Below, piece after piece: positions 51,101 to 63,907 of a DNA stretch of 64,000 bases. Source of the DNA: Ecdyonurus torrentis (taxonomy: Eukaryota > Arthropoda > Insecta > Ephemeroptera > Heptageniidae); assembly GCA_949318235.1 (NCBI GenBank), contig CASGGR010000022.1, forward strand, positions 776,690-840,689, given 5' to 3'. Within the stretch, counting starts at the first letter, position 1; each line of letters opens with the position of its first letter. Both the position numbers and the translations under genes were made by a program. Under the pieces are notes generated by a model. It saw only the letters and a list, made by a program, of their open reading frames with translations, had not been told where the DNA came from and searched no databases.

Positions 51101-52353
51101 TCATCATGTAGCCAAACCAAGTCATAAAACAAAGTTTCTATTTCAAGAATTAAATGTTATTGAATTATAAAAATCATACTTTTTACACGATTAAAACTAG
51201 TTTTGATGATTTCTCAAAAACTAAAAATGGTACAGACATTTAATATATCTCAAAACATAGCTTTTTCAATTCTGTACAAAAAAGATGTCTTGAACTTTTT
51301 TGCTCCGACGCATACTTTTTGGGTTATTGACAATTTTAGTTATCACTCATCATGAAGCCAAACCAAGTCATAAAACAAAGTTTCTATTTCAAGAATTAAA
51401 TGTTATTGAATGATAAAAATCATACTTTTTACACGATTAAAACTAGTTTTGATGATTTCTCAAAAACTAAGAATGCTACAGACATTTTTTTTAACTCAAA
51501 ACATAGCTTTTTCATTTCTGTACAAAAAAGATGTCTTAAACTTTTTTGCTCCGACGCATACTTTTTGGGTTATTGACAATTTTAGTTTTCACTCGTCATG
51601 TAGCCAAACCTAGTCATAAAACAAAGTTTCTATTTCAAGAACCAAATGTTATTGAATGATAAAAATCATACTTTTTACACGATTAAAACTAGTTTTGATG
51701 ATTTCTCAAAAACTAAAAATGCTACAGACATCCAATATAACTCAAAACATAGTTTTTTTAATTGTCTACAAAAAAGATGTCTTGAACTTTTTTGCTCCGA
51801 CGCATACTTTTTGGGTTATTGACAATTTTAGTTATCACTCATCATGTAGCAAAAGCAAGTCATTATACAAAGTTTCAATTTCAAGAATTAAATGTTATTG
51901 AATTATAAAAATCATACTTTTTACACGATTAAAACTAGTTTTGATGATTTCTCAAAAACTAAAAATGCTACAGACATTCAATTTATCTCAAAACATAGCT
52001 TTTTCAATTCTGTACGAAAAAGATGTCTTGAACTTTTTTGCTCCGACGCATACTTTTTGGGTTATTGACAATTTTAGTTTTCACTCGTCATGTAGCCAAA
52101 CCTAGTCATAAAACAAAGTTTCTATTTCAAAAAACAAATGTTATTGAATGATAAAAATCATACTTTTTACACGATTAAAACTAGTTTTGATGATTTCTCA
52201 AAAACTAAAAATGCTACAGACATCCAATATAACTCAAAACATAGCTTTTTTAATTGTCTACAAAAAAGATGTCTTGAACTTTATTGCTCCGACGCATACT
52301 TTTTGGGTTATTGACAATTTTAGTTTTCACTCGTCATGTAGCCAAACCTAGTC
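47438..52353 (+). repeat. 20-monomer duplication in family B, copy 1
   Basis: Twenty monomers span 4,916 bp. In order they include GATGGTTTGAAC (47,438), ACATGATTAAAC (47,684, 48,913, 50,388), AAAACTATTTTTG (48,175, 49,650), TTTCATTTCTGTAC (48,421, 49,896), two GAATTATAAAAATCAT monomers in a row (49,158, 49,404), a G-less CTTTTTTCTCCGACG (50,879), CATTTTTTTTAAC (51,370) and GAACTTTATTGC (52,108). The next base begins copy 2. Confidence 0.87.
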
Positions 52354-53336
52354 ATAAAACAAAGTTTCTATTTCAAGAACCAAATGTTATTGAATGATAA
52401 AAATCATACTTTTTACACGATTAAAACTAGTTTTGATGATTTCTCAAAAACTAAGAATGCTACAGACATCTATTTTAACTTAAAACATAGCTTTTTCAAT
52501 TCTGTACAAAAAAGATGGTTTGAACTTTTTTGCTCCGACGCATACTTTTTGGGTTCTTGACAATTTTAGTTGTCACTCGTCATGTAGCCAAACCTAGTCA
52601 TAAAACAAAGTTTCTATTTCAAGAACCAAATGTTATTGAATGATAAAAATTATACTTTTTACATGATTAAACTAGTTTTGATGATTTCTCAAAAACTAAA
52701 AATGCTACAGACATCCAATATAACTCAAAACATAGCTTTTTTAATTGTCTACAAAAAAGATGTCTTGAATTTTTTTGCTCCGACGCATACTTTTTAGGTT
52801 ATTGACAATTTTAGTTATCACTCATCATGTAGCCAAACCAAGTCATAAAACAAAGTTTCTATTTCAAGAATTAAATGTTATTGAATTATAAAAATCATAC
52901 TTTTTACACGATTAAAACTAGTTTTGATGATTTCTCAAAAACTAAAAATGCTACAGACATTCAATATATCTCAAAACATAGCTTTTTCAATTCTGTACAA
53001 AAAAGATGTCTTGAACTTTTTTGCTCCGACGCATACTTTTTGGGTTATTGACAATTTTAGTTTTCACTCGTCATGTAGCCAAACCAAGTCATAAAACAAA
53101 GTTTCTATTTCAAGAACCAAATGTTATTGAATGATAAAAATTATACTTTTTACACGATTAAAACTATTTTTGATGATTTCTCAAAAACTAAGAATGCTAC
53201 AGACATCTATTTTGACTCAAAACATAGCTATTTCAATTCTGTACAAAAAATATGTCTTGAACTTTTTTGCTCCGACGCATACTTTTTGGGTTATTGACAA
53301 TTTTAGTTATCACTCATCATGAAGCCAAACCAAGTC

Positions 53337-53582
53337 ATAAAACAAAGTTTCTATTTCAAGAATTAAATGTTATTGAATGATAAAAATCATACTTTTTACA
53401 CGATTAAAACTAGTTTTGATGATTTCTCAAAAACTAAGAATGCTACAGACATCTATTTTAACTTAAAACATAGCTTTTTCAATTCTGTACAAAAAAGATG
53501 TCTTGAACTTTTTTGCTCCGACGCATACTTTTTGGGTTCTTGACAATTTTAGTTGTCACTCGTCATGTAGCCAAACCTAGTC
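53337..53582 (+). repeat. Chimeric monomer marking a one-monomer deletion
   Basis: The 5' part (GAAGCCAAACC before it, GAATTAAATG within it) belongs to the 48,421 monomer of copy 1. The 3' part (CTATTTTAACTTAAAAC, GGGTTCTTGAC) belongs to the next one, 48,667. The switch lies between about 53,367 and 53,464. The two parents are adjacent in copy 1, so this is a simple deletion of one repeat length. Confidence 0.85.
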
Positions 53583-55548
53583 ATAAAACAAAGTTTCTAT
53601 TTCAAGAACCAAATGTTATTGAATGATAAAAATTATACTTTTTACATGATTAAACTAGTTTTGATGATTTCTCAAAAACTAAAAATGCTACAGACATCCA
53701 ATATAACTCAAAACATAGCTTTTTTAATTGTCTACAAAAAAGATGTCTTGAATTTTTTTGCTCCGACGCATACTTTTTAGGTTATTGACAATTTTAGTTA
53801 TCACTCATCATGTAGCCAAACCAAGTCATAAAACAAAGTTTCTATTTCAAGAATTAAATGTTATTGAATTATAAAAATCATACTTTTTACACGATTAAAA
53901 CTAGTTTTGATGATTTCTCAAAAACTAAAAATGCTACAGACATCCAATATAACTCAAAACATAGCTTTTTTAATTGTCTACAAAAAAGATGTCTTAAATT
54001 TTTTTGCTCCGACGCATACTTTTTAGGTTATTGACAATTTTAGTTATCACTCATCATGTAGCCAAACCAAGTCATAAAACAAAGTTTCTATTTCAAGAAT
54101 TAAATGTTATTGAATTATAAAAATCATACTTTTTACACGATTAAAACTAGTTTTGATGATTTCTCAAAAACTAAAAATGCTACAGACATTCAATATATCT
54201 CAAAACATAGCTTTTTCAATTCTGTACAAAAAAGATGTCTTGAACTTTTTTGCTCCGACGCATACTTTTTGGGTTATTGACAATTTTAGTTTTCACTCGT
54301 CATGTAGCCAAACCAAGTCATAAAACAAAGTTTCTATTTCAAGAACCAAATGTTATTGAATGATAAAAATTATACTTTTTACACGATTAAAACTATTTTT
54401 GATGATTTCTCAAAAACTAAGAATGCTACAGACATCTATTTTGACTCAAAACATAGCTATTTCAATTCTGTACAAAAAATATGTCTTGAACTTTTTTGCT
54501 CCGACGCATACTTTTTGGGTTATTGACAATTTTAGTTATCACTCATCATGAAGCCAAACCAAGTCATAAAACAAAGTTTCTATTTCAAGAATTAAATGTT
54601 ATTGAATGATAAAAATCATACTTTTTACACGATTAAAAGTAGTTTTGATGATTTCTCAAAAACTAAGAATGCTACAGACATCTATTTTAACTCAAAACAT
54701 AGCTTTTTCATTTCTGTACAAAAAAGATGTCTTGAACTTTTTTGCTCCGACGCATACTTTTTGGGTTATTGACAATTTTAGTTTTCACTCGTCATGTAGC
54801 CAAACCTAGTCATAAAACAAAGTTTCTATTTCAAGAACCAAATGTTATTGAATGATAAAAATCATACTTTTTACACGATTAAAACTAGTTTTGATGATTT
54901 CTCAAAAACTAAGAATGCTACAGACATCTATTTTAACTTAAAACATAGCTTTTTCAATTCTGTACAAAAAAGATGTCTTGAACTTTTTTGCTCCGACGCA
55001 TACTTTTTGGGTTCTTGACAATTTTAGTTGTCACTCGTCATGTAGCCAAACCTAGTCATAAAACAAAGTTTCTATTTCAAGAACCAAATGTTATTGAATG
55101 ATAAAAATTATACTTTTTACATGATTAAACTAGTTTTGATGATTTCTCAAAAACTAAAAATGCTACAGACATCCAATATAACTCAAAACATAGCTTTTTT
55201 AATTGTCTACAAAAAAGATGTCTTGAATTTTTTTGCTCCGACGCATACTTTTTAGGTTATTGACAATTTTAGTTATCACTCATCATGTAGCCAAACCAAG
55301 TCATAAAACAAAGTTTCTATTTCAAGAATTAAATGTTATTGAATTATAAAAATCATACTTTTTACACGATTAAAACTAGTTTTGATGATTTCTCAAAAAC
55401 TAAAAATGCTACAGACATTCAATATATCTCAAAACATAGCTTTTTCAATTCTGTACAAAAAAGATGTCTTGAACTTTTTTGCTCCGACGCATACTTTTTG
55501 GGTTATTGACAATTTTAGTTTTCACTCGTCATGTAGCCAAACCTAGTC

Positions 55549-55793
55549 ATAAAACAAAGTTTCTATTTCAAGAAACAAATATTATTGAATGATAAAAATC
55601 ATACTTTTTACACGATTAAAACTAGTTTTGATGATTTCTCAAAAACTAAAAATGCTACAGACATCCAATATAACTCAAAACATAGCTTTTTTAATTGTCT
55701 ACAAAAAAGATGTCTTGAACTTTTTTCTCCGACGCATACTTTTTGGGTTATTGACAATTTTAGTTTTCACTCGTCATGTAGCCAAACCTAGTC
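55549..55793 (+). repeat. Chimeric monomer at a second one-monomer deletion
   Basis: It begins as the G-less CTTTTTTCTCCGACG monomer of 50,879. After the core it has TAGTTTTCACTCGTC and CCTAGTCATA, where 50,879 has TAGTTATCACTCATC and CCAAGTCATA. The monomer equivalent to 51,125 (AATGGTACAGACATTTAA) is missing, and 55,794 continues as 51,370. The 3' end is not that of the missing monomer either, so a second exchange or a conversion tract is needed. Confidence 0.72.
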
Positions 55794-56777
55794 ATAAAAC
55801 AAAGTTTCTATTTCAAGAATTAAATGTTATTGAATGATAAAAATCATACTTTTTACACGATTAAAACTAGTTTTGATGATTTCTCAAAAACTAAGAATGC
55901 TACAGACATTTTTTTTAACTCAAAACATAGCTTTTTCATTTCTGTACAAAAAAGATGTCTTAAACTTTTTTGCTCCGACGCATACTTTTTGGGTTATTGA
56001 CAATTTTAGTTTTCACTCGTCATGTAGCCAAACCTAGTCATAAAACAAAGTTTCTATTTCAAGAACCAAATGTTATTGAATGATAAAAATCATACTTTTT
56101 ACACGATTAAAACTAGTTTTGATGATTTCTCAAAAACTAAAAATGCTACAGACATCCAATATAACTCAAAACATAGTTTTTTTAATTGTCTACAAAAAAG
56201 ATGTCTTGAACTTTTTTGCTCCGACGCATACTTTTTGGGTTATTGACAATTTTAGTTATCACTCATCATGTAGCAAAAGCAAGTCATTATACAAAGTTTC
56301 AATTTCAAGAATTAAATGTTATTGAATTATAAAAATCATACTTTTTACACGATTAAAACTAGTTTTGATGATTTCTCAAAAACTAAAAATGCTACAGACA
56401 TTCAATTTATCTCAAAACATAGCTTTTTCAATTCTGTACGAAAAAGATGTCTTGAACTTTTTTGCTCCGACGCATACTTTTTGGGTTATTGACAATTTTA
56501 GTTTTCACTCGTCATGTAGCCAAACCTAGTCATAAAACAAAGTTTCTATTTCAAAAAACAAATGTTATTGAATGATAAAAATCATACTTTTTACACGATT
56601 AAAACTAGTTTTGATGATTTCTCAAAAACTAAAAATGCTACAGACATCCAATATAACTCAAAACATAGCTTTTTTAATTGTCTACAAAAAAGATGTCTTG
56701 AACTTTATTGCTCCGACGCATACTTTTTGGGTTATTGACAATTTTAGTTATCACTCATCATGTAGCCAAACCAAGTC

Positions 56778-57758
56778 ATAAAACAAAGTTTCTATTTCAA
56801 GAACCAAATGTTATTGAATAATAAAAATTATACTTTTTACACGATTAAAACTAGTTTTGATGATTTCTCAAAAACTAAGAATGCTAGAGACATCCAACTT
56901 AATTCAAAACATAGCTTTTTCAATTCTCTACAAAAAAGATGTCTTGAACTTTTTTGCTCCGACGCACACTTTTTGGGTTATTGACAATTTTAGTTTTTAC
57001 TCATCATGTTGCCAAACCAAGTCATAAAACAAAGTTTCTATTTCAAGAATTAAATGTTATTGAATTATAAAAATCATACTTTTTACACGATTAAAACTAG
57101 TTTTGATGATTTCTCAAAAACTAAAAATGCTACAGACATTCAATATAATTCAAAACATAGCTTTTTTACTTCTGTACAAAAAAGATGTCTTGAACTTTTT
57201 TGCTCCGACGCATACTTTTTGGGTTATTGACAATTTTAGTTTTCACTCGTCATGTAGCCAAACCTAGTCATAAAACAAAGTTTCTATTTCAAGAACCAAA
57301 TGTTATTGAATGATAAAAATTATACTTTTTACATGATTAAACTAGTTTTGATGATTTCTCAAAAACTAAAAATGCTAGACATCCAATATAACTCAAAACA
57401 TAGCTTTTTTAATTGTCTACAAAAAAGATGTCTTGAATTTTTTTGCTCCGACGCATACTTTTTAGGTTATTGACAATTTTAGTTATCACTCATCATGTAG
57501 CCAAACCAAGTCATAAAACAAAGTTTCTATTTCAAGAATTAAATGTTATTGAATTATAAAAATCATACTTTTTACACGATTAAAACTAGTTTTGATGATT
57601 TCTCAAAAACTAAAAATGCTACAGACATTCAATATATCTCAAAACATAGCTTTTTCAATTCTGTACAAAAAAGATGTCTTGAACTTTTTTGCTCCGACGC
57701 ATACTTTTTGGGTTATTGACAATTTTAGTTTTCACTCGTCATGTAGCCAAACCTAGTC
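56778..57758 (+). repeat. Family B monomers between higher-order repeats
   Basis: Four monomers are present. The first has AATAATAAAAATTAT and GACGCACAC, the second CATGTTGCC before it and TTTTTTACTTCTG. The third has ACATGATTAAAC and a 3-bp loss giving AATGCTAGACATCC at about 57,371, and the fourth GAATTATAAAAATCAT. The first two resemble the pairs at 59,234, 61,940 and 63,170. Confidence 0.72.
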
Positions 57759-58987
57759 ATAAAACAAAGTTTCTATTTCAAGAAACAAATATTATTGAAT
57801 GATAAAAATCATACTTTTTACACGATTAAAACTAGTTTTGATGATTTCTCAAAAACTAAAAATGCTACAGACATCCAATATAACTCAAAACATAGCTTTT
57901 TTAATTGTCTACAAAAAAGATGTCTTGAACTTTTTTCTCCGACGCATACTTTTTGGGTTATTGACAATTTTAGTTATCACTCATCATGTAGCCAAACCAA
58001 GTCATAAAACAAAGTTTCTATTTCAAGAATTAAATGTTATTGAATTATAAAAATCATACTTTTTACACGATTAAAACTAGTTTTGATGATTTCTCAAAAA
58101 CTAAAAATGGTACAGACATTTAATATATCTCAAAACATAGCTTTTTCAATTCTGTACAAAAAAGATGTCTTGAACTTTTTTGCTCCGACGCATACTTTTT
58201 GGGTTATTGACAATTTTAGTTATCACTCATCATGAAGCCAAACCAAGTCATAAAACAAAGTTTCTATTTCAAGAATTAAATGTTATTGAATGATAAAAAT
58301 CATACTTTTTACACGATTAAAACTAGTTTTGATGATTTCTCAAAAACTAAGAATGCTACAGACATTTTTTTTAACTCAAAACATAGCTTTTTCATTTCTG
58401 TACAAAAAAGATGTCTTAAACTTTTTTGCTCCGACGCATACTTTTTGGGTTATTGACAATTTTAGTTTTCACTCGTCATGTAGCCAAACCTAGTCATAAA
58501 ACAAAGTTTCTATTTCAAGAACCAAATGTTATTGAATGATAAAAATCATACTTTTTACACGATTAAAACTAGTTTTGATGATTTCTCAAAAACTAAAAAT
58601 GCTACAGACATCCAATATAACTCAAAACATAGTTTTTTTAATTGTCTACAAAAAAGATGTCTTGAACTTTTTTGCTCCGACGCATACTTTTTGGGTTATT
58701 GACAATTTTAGTTATCACTCATCATGTAGCAAAAGCAAGTCATTATACAAAGTTTCAATTTCAAGAATTAAATGTTATTGAATTATAAAAATCATACTTT
58801 TTACACGATTAAAACTAGTTTTGATGATTTCTCAAAAACTAAAAATGCTACAGACATTCAATTTATCTCAAAACATAGCTTTTTCAATTCTGTACGAAAA
58901 AGATGTCTTGAACTTTTTTGCTCCGACGCATACTTTTTGGGTTATTGACAATTTTAGTTTTCACTCGTCATGTAGCCAAACCTAGTC
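57759..58987 (+). repeat. Third copy of the 50,879-52,107 family B segment
   Basis: Five monomers match 50,879-52,107 at +6,880 bp (28 monomers), including the G-less CTTTTTTCTCCGACG, AATGGTACAGACATTTAA, CATTTTTTTTAAC and CATTATACAAAG variants. The match continues into the next monomer (58,988, matching 52,108) as far as its core. Unlike 52,354-56,777 it retains the AATGGTACAG monomer (58,005), so it was not derived from the shortened copy. Confidence 0.83.
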
Positions 58988-61693
58988 ATAAAACAAAGTT
59001 TCTATTTCAAAAAACAAATGTTATTGAATGATAAAAATCATACTTTTTACACGATTAAAACTAGTTTTGATGATTTCTCAAAAACTAAAAATGCTACAGA
59101 CATCCAATATAACTCAAAACATAGCTTTTTTAATTGTCTACAAAAAAGATGTCTTGAACTTTATTGCTCCGACGCATACTTTTTGGGTTATTGACAATTT
59201 TAGTTATCACTCATCATGTAGCCAAACCAAGTCATAAAACAAAGTTTCTATTTCAAGAACCAAATGTTATTGAATAATAAAAATTATACTTTTTACACGA
59301 TTAAAACTAGTTTTGATGATTTCTCAAAAACTAAGAATGCTAGAGACATCCAACTTAATTCAAAACATAGCTTTTTCAATTCTCTACAAAAAAGATGTCT
59401 TGAACTTTTTTGCTCCGACGCACACTTTTTGGGTTATTGACAATTTTAGTTTTTACTCATCATGTTGCCAAACCAAGTCATAAAACAAAGTTTCTATTTC
59501 AAGAATTAAATGTTATTGAATTATAAAAATCATACTTTTTACACGATTAAAACTAGTTTTGATGATTTCTCAAAAACTAAAAATGCTACAGACATTCAAT
59601 ATAATTCAAAACATAGCTTTTTTAATTCTGTACAAAAAAGATGTCTTGAACTTTTTTGCTCCGACGCATACTTTTTGGGTTATTGACAATTTTAGTTTTC
59701 ACTCGTCATGTAGCCAAACCTAGTCATAAAACAAAGTTTCTATTTCAAGAAACAAATGTTATTGAATGATAAAAATCATACTTTTTACACGATTAAAACT
59801 AGTTTTGATGATTTCTCAAAAACTAAAAATGCTACAGACATCCAATGTAACTCAAAACATAGTTTTTTTAATTGTCTACAAAAAAGATGTCTTAAACTTT
59901 TTTGCTCCGACGCATACTTTTTGGGTTATTGACAATTTTAGTTATCACTCATCATGTAGCCAAAGCAAGTCATAATACAAAGTTTCAATTTCAAGAATTA
60001 AATGTTATTGAATTATAATAATTATACTTTTTACACGATTAAAACTAGTTTTGATGATTTCTCAAAAACTATAAATGCTACAGACATTTAATATATCTCA
60101 AAACATAGCTTTTTCATTTCTGTACAAAAAAGATGTCTTAAACTTTTTTGCTCCGACGCATACTTTTTGGGTTATTGACAATTTTAGTTTTCACTCGTCA
60201 TGTAGCCAAACCTAGTCATAAAACAAAGTTTCTATTTCAAGAACCAAATGTTATTGAATGATAAAAATCATACTTTTTACACGATAAAAACTAGTTTTGA
60301 TGATTTCTCAAAAACTAAAAATGCTACAGACATCCAATATAACTCAAAACATAGTTTTTTTAATTGTCTACAAAAAAGATGTCTTGAACTTTTTTGCTCC
60401 GACGCATACTTTTTGGGTTATTGACAATTTTAGTTATCACTCATCATGTAGCAAAAGCAAGTCATAATACAAAGTTTCAATTTCAAGAATTAAATGTTAT
60501 TGAATTATAAAAATCATACTTTTTACACGATTAAAACTAGTTTTGATGATTTCTCAAAAACTAAAAATGCTACAGACATTCAATTTATCTCAAAACATAG
60601 CTTTTTCAATTCTGTACGAAAAAGATGTCTTGAACTTTTTTGCTCCGACGCATACTTTTTGGGTTATTGACAATTTTAGTTTTCACTCGTCATGTAGCCA
60701 AACCTAGTCATAAAACAAAGTTTCTATTTCAAAAAACAAATGTTATTGAATGATAAAAATCATACTTTTTACACGATTAAAACTAGTTTTGATGATTTCT
60801 CAAAAACTAAAAATGCTACAGACATCCAATATAACTCAAAACAGAGCTTTTTCAATTCTCTACAAAAAAGATGTCTTGAACTTTTTTGCTCCGACGCATA
60901 CTTTTTGGGTTATTGACAATTTTAGTTATCACTCATCATGTAGCAAAAGCAAGTCATTATACAAAGTTTCAATTTCAAGAATTAAATGTTATTGAATTAT
61001 AAAAATCATACTTTTTACACGATTAAAACTAGTTTTGATGATTTCTCAAAAACTAAAAATGCTACAGACATTCAATTTATCTCAAAACATAGCTTTTTCA
61101 TTTCTGTACGAAAAAGATGTCTTGAACTTTTTTGCTCCGACGCATACTTTTTGGGTTATTGACAATTTTAGTTTTCACTCGTCATGTAGCCAAACCTAGT
61201 CATAAAACAAAGTTTCTATTTCAAAAAACAAATGTTATTGAATGATAAAAATCATACTTTTTACACGATTAAAACTAGTTTTGATGATTTCTCAAAAACT
61301 AAAAATGCTACAGACATCCAATATAACTCAAAACAGAGCTTTTTCAATTCTCTACAAAAAAGATGTCTTGAACTTTTTTGCTCCGACGCATACTTTTTGG
61401 GTTATTGACAATTTTAGTTATCACTCATCATGTAGCAAAAGCAAGTCATTATACAAAGTTTCAATTTCAAGAATTAAATGTTATTGAATTATAAAAATCA
61501 TACTTTTTACACGATTAAAACTAGTTTTGATGATTTCTCAAAAACTAAAAATGCTACAGACATTCAATTTATCTCAAAACATAGCTTTTTCAATTCTGTA
61601 CGAAAAAGATGTCTTAAACTTTTTTGCTCCGACGCATACTTTTTGGGTTATTGACAATTTTAGTTTTCACTCGTCATGTAGCCAAACCTAGTC
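58988..61693 (+). repeat. 11-monomer family B repeat, copy 1
   Basis: Eleven monomers (2,706 bp) begin with the GAACTTTATTGC monomer, then AATAATAAAAATTAT with GACGCACAC, then CATGTTGCC, then CCAATGTAAC. The same first four recur from 61,694. Inside are two copies of a 2-monomer repeat at 60,710-61,201 and 61,202-61,693 (492 bp), marked by AAACAGAGC and CATTATACAAAG. A private ACACGATAAAAAC occurs near 60,281. Confidence 0.8.
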
Positions 61694-63907
61694 ATAAAAC
61701 AAAGTTTCTATTTCAAAAAACAAATGTTATTGAATGATAAAAATCATACTTTTTACACGATTAAAACTAGTTTTGATGATTTCTCAAAAACTAAAAATGC
61801 TACAGACATCCAATATAACTCAAAACATAGCTTTTTTAATTGTCTACAAAAAAGATGTCTTGAACTTTATTGCTCCGACGCATACTTTTTGGGTTATTGA
61901 CAATTTTAGTTATCACTCATCATGTAGCCAAACCAAGTCATAAAACAAAGTTTCTATTTCAAGAACCAAATGTTATTGAATAATAAAAATTATACTTTTT
62001 ACACGATTAAAACTAGTTTTGATGATTTCTCAAAAACTAAGAATGCTAGAGACATCCAACTTAATTCAAAACATAGCTTTTTCAATTCTCTACAAAAAAG
62101 ATGTCTTGAACTTTTTTGCTCCGACGCACACTTTTTGGGTTATTGACAATTTTAGTTTTTACTCATCATGTTGCCAAACCAAGTCATAAAACAAAGTTTC
62201 TATTTCAAGAATTAAATGTTATTGAATTATAAAAATCATACTTTTTACACGATTAAAACTAGTTTTGATGATTTCTCAAAAACTAAAAATGCTACAGACA
62301 TTCAATATAATTCAAAACATAGCTTTTTTAATTCTGTACAAAAAAGATGTCTTGAACTTTTTTGCTCCGACGCATACTTTTTGGGTTATTGACAATTTTA
62401 GTTTTCACTCGTCATGTAGCCAAACCTAGTCATAAAACAAAGTTTCTATTTCAAGAAACAAATGTTATTGAATGATAAAAATCATACTTTTTACACGATT
62501 AAAACTAGTTTTGATGATTTCTCAAAAACTAAAAATGCTACAGACATCCAATGTAACTCAAAACATAGTTTTTTTAATTGTCTACAAAAAAGATGTCTTG
62601 AACTTTTTTGCTCCGACGCATACTTTTTGGGTTATTGACAATTTTAGTTATCACTCATCATGTAGCAAAAGCAAGTCATAATACAAAGTTTCAATTTCAA
62701 GAATTAAATGTTATTGAATTATAAAAATCATACTTTTTACACGATTAAAACTAGTTTTGATGATTTCTCAAAAACTAAAAATGCTACAGACATTCAATTT
62801 ATCTCAAAACATAGCTTTTTCAATTCTGTACGAAAAAGATGTCTTGAACTTTTTTGCTCCGACGCATACTTTTTGGGTTATTGACAATTTTAGTTTTCAC
62901 TCGTCATGTAGCCAAACCTAGTCATAAAACAAAGTTTCTATTTCAAAAAACAAATGTTATTGAATGATAAAAATCATACTTTTTACACGATTAAAACTAG
63001 TTTTGATGATTTCTCAAAAACTAAAAATGCTACAGACATCCAATATAACTCAAAACATAGCTTTTTTAATTGTCTACAAAAAAGATGTCTTGAACTTTAT
63101 TGCTCCGACGCATACTTTTTGGGTTATTGACAATTTTAGTTATCACTCATCATGTAGCCAAACCAAGTCATAAAACAAAGTTTCTATTTCAAGAACCAAA
63201 TGTTATTGAATAATAAAAATTATACTTTTTACACGATTAAAACTAGTTTTGATGATTTCTCAAAAACTAAGAATGCTAGAGACATCCAACTTAATTCAAA
63301 ACATAGCTTTTTCAATTCTCTACAAAAAAGATGTCTTGAACTTTTTTGCTCCGACGCACACTTTTTGGGTTATTGACAATTTTAGTTTTTACTCATCATG
63401 TTGCCAAACCAAGTCATAAAACAAAGTTTCTATTTCAAGAATTAAATGTTATTGAATTATAAAAATCATACTTTTTACACGATTAAAACTAGTTTTGATG
63501 ATTTCTCAAAAACTAAAAATGCTACAGACATTCAATATAATTCAAAACATAGCTTTTTTAATTCTGTACAAAAAAGATGTCTTGAACTTTTTTGCTCCGA
63601 CGCATACTTTTTGGGTTATTGACAATTTTAGTTTTCACTCGTCATGTAGCCAAACCTAGTCATAAAACAAAGTTTCTATTTCAAGAAACAAATGTTATTG
63701 AATGATAAAAATCATACTTTTTACACGATTAAAACTAGTTTTGATGATTTCTCAAAAACTAAAAATGCTACAGACATTCAATATAATTTAAAACATAGTT
63801 TTTTTAATTGTCTACAAAAAAGATGTCTTGAACTTTTTTGCTCCGACGCATACTTTTTGGGTTATTGACAATTTTAGTTATCACTCATCATGTAGCCAAA
63901 GCAAGTC
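61694..63907 (+). repeat. 11-monomer family B repeat, copy 2, with a 5-monomer period
   Basis: The segment from 61,694 to about 62,677 repeats 58,988-59,971 at +2,706 bp. It then repeats itself at 62,924 (+1,230 bp, five monomers). The fifth monomer (62,678, CATAATACAAAG) resembles 60,464. The later copy reads CATTCAATATAATTTAAAAC at about 63,775, where the earlier has CCAATGTAACTC. Confidence 0.8.

Larger units (their letters stand above)
52354..56777 (+). repeat. 20-monomer duplication in family B, copy 2, reduced to 18
   Basis: The offset to copy 1 is 4,916 bp from 52,354 to about 53,400, then 4,670 bp up to about 55,790, then 4,424 bp to 56,777. Each step of 246 bp is exactly one monomer lost. 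The first step is at the chimeric monomer 53,337 and the second at 55,549. Subtype order is otherwise the same as in copy 1. A private change is AAAAGTAG near 54,636. Confidence 0.87.

Noticed and set aside
57360..57400. Target-site duplication or excision footprint at the 3-bp loss near 57,371
   Set aside because: A simple slip or deletion of CAG within GCTACAGACATC explains it. No element or flanking duplication is seen.
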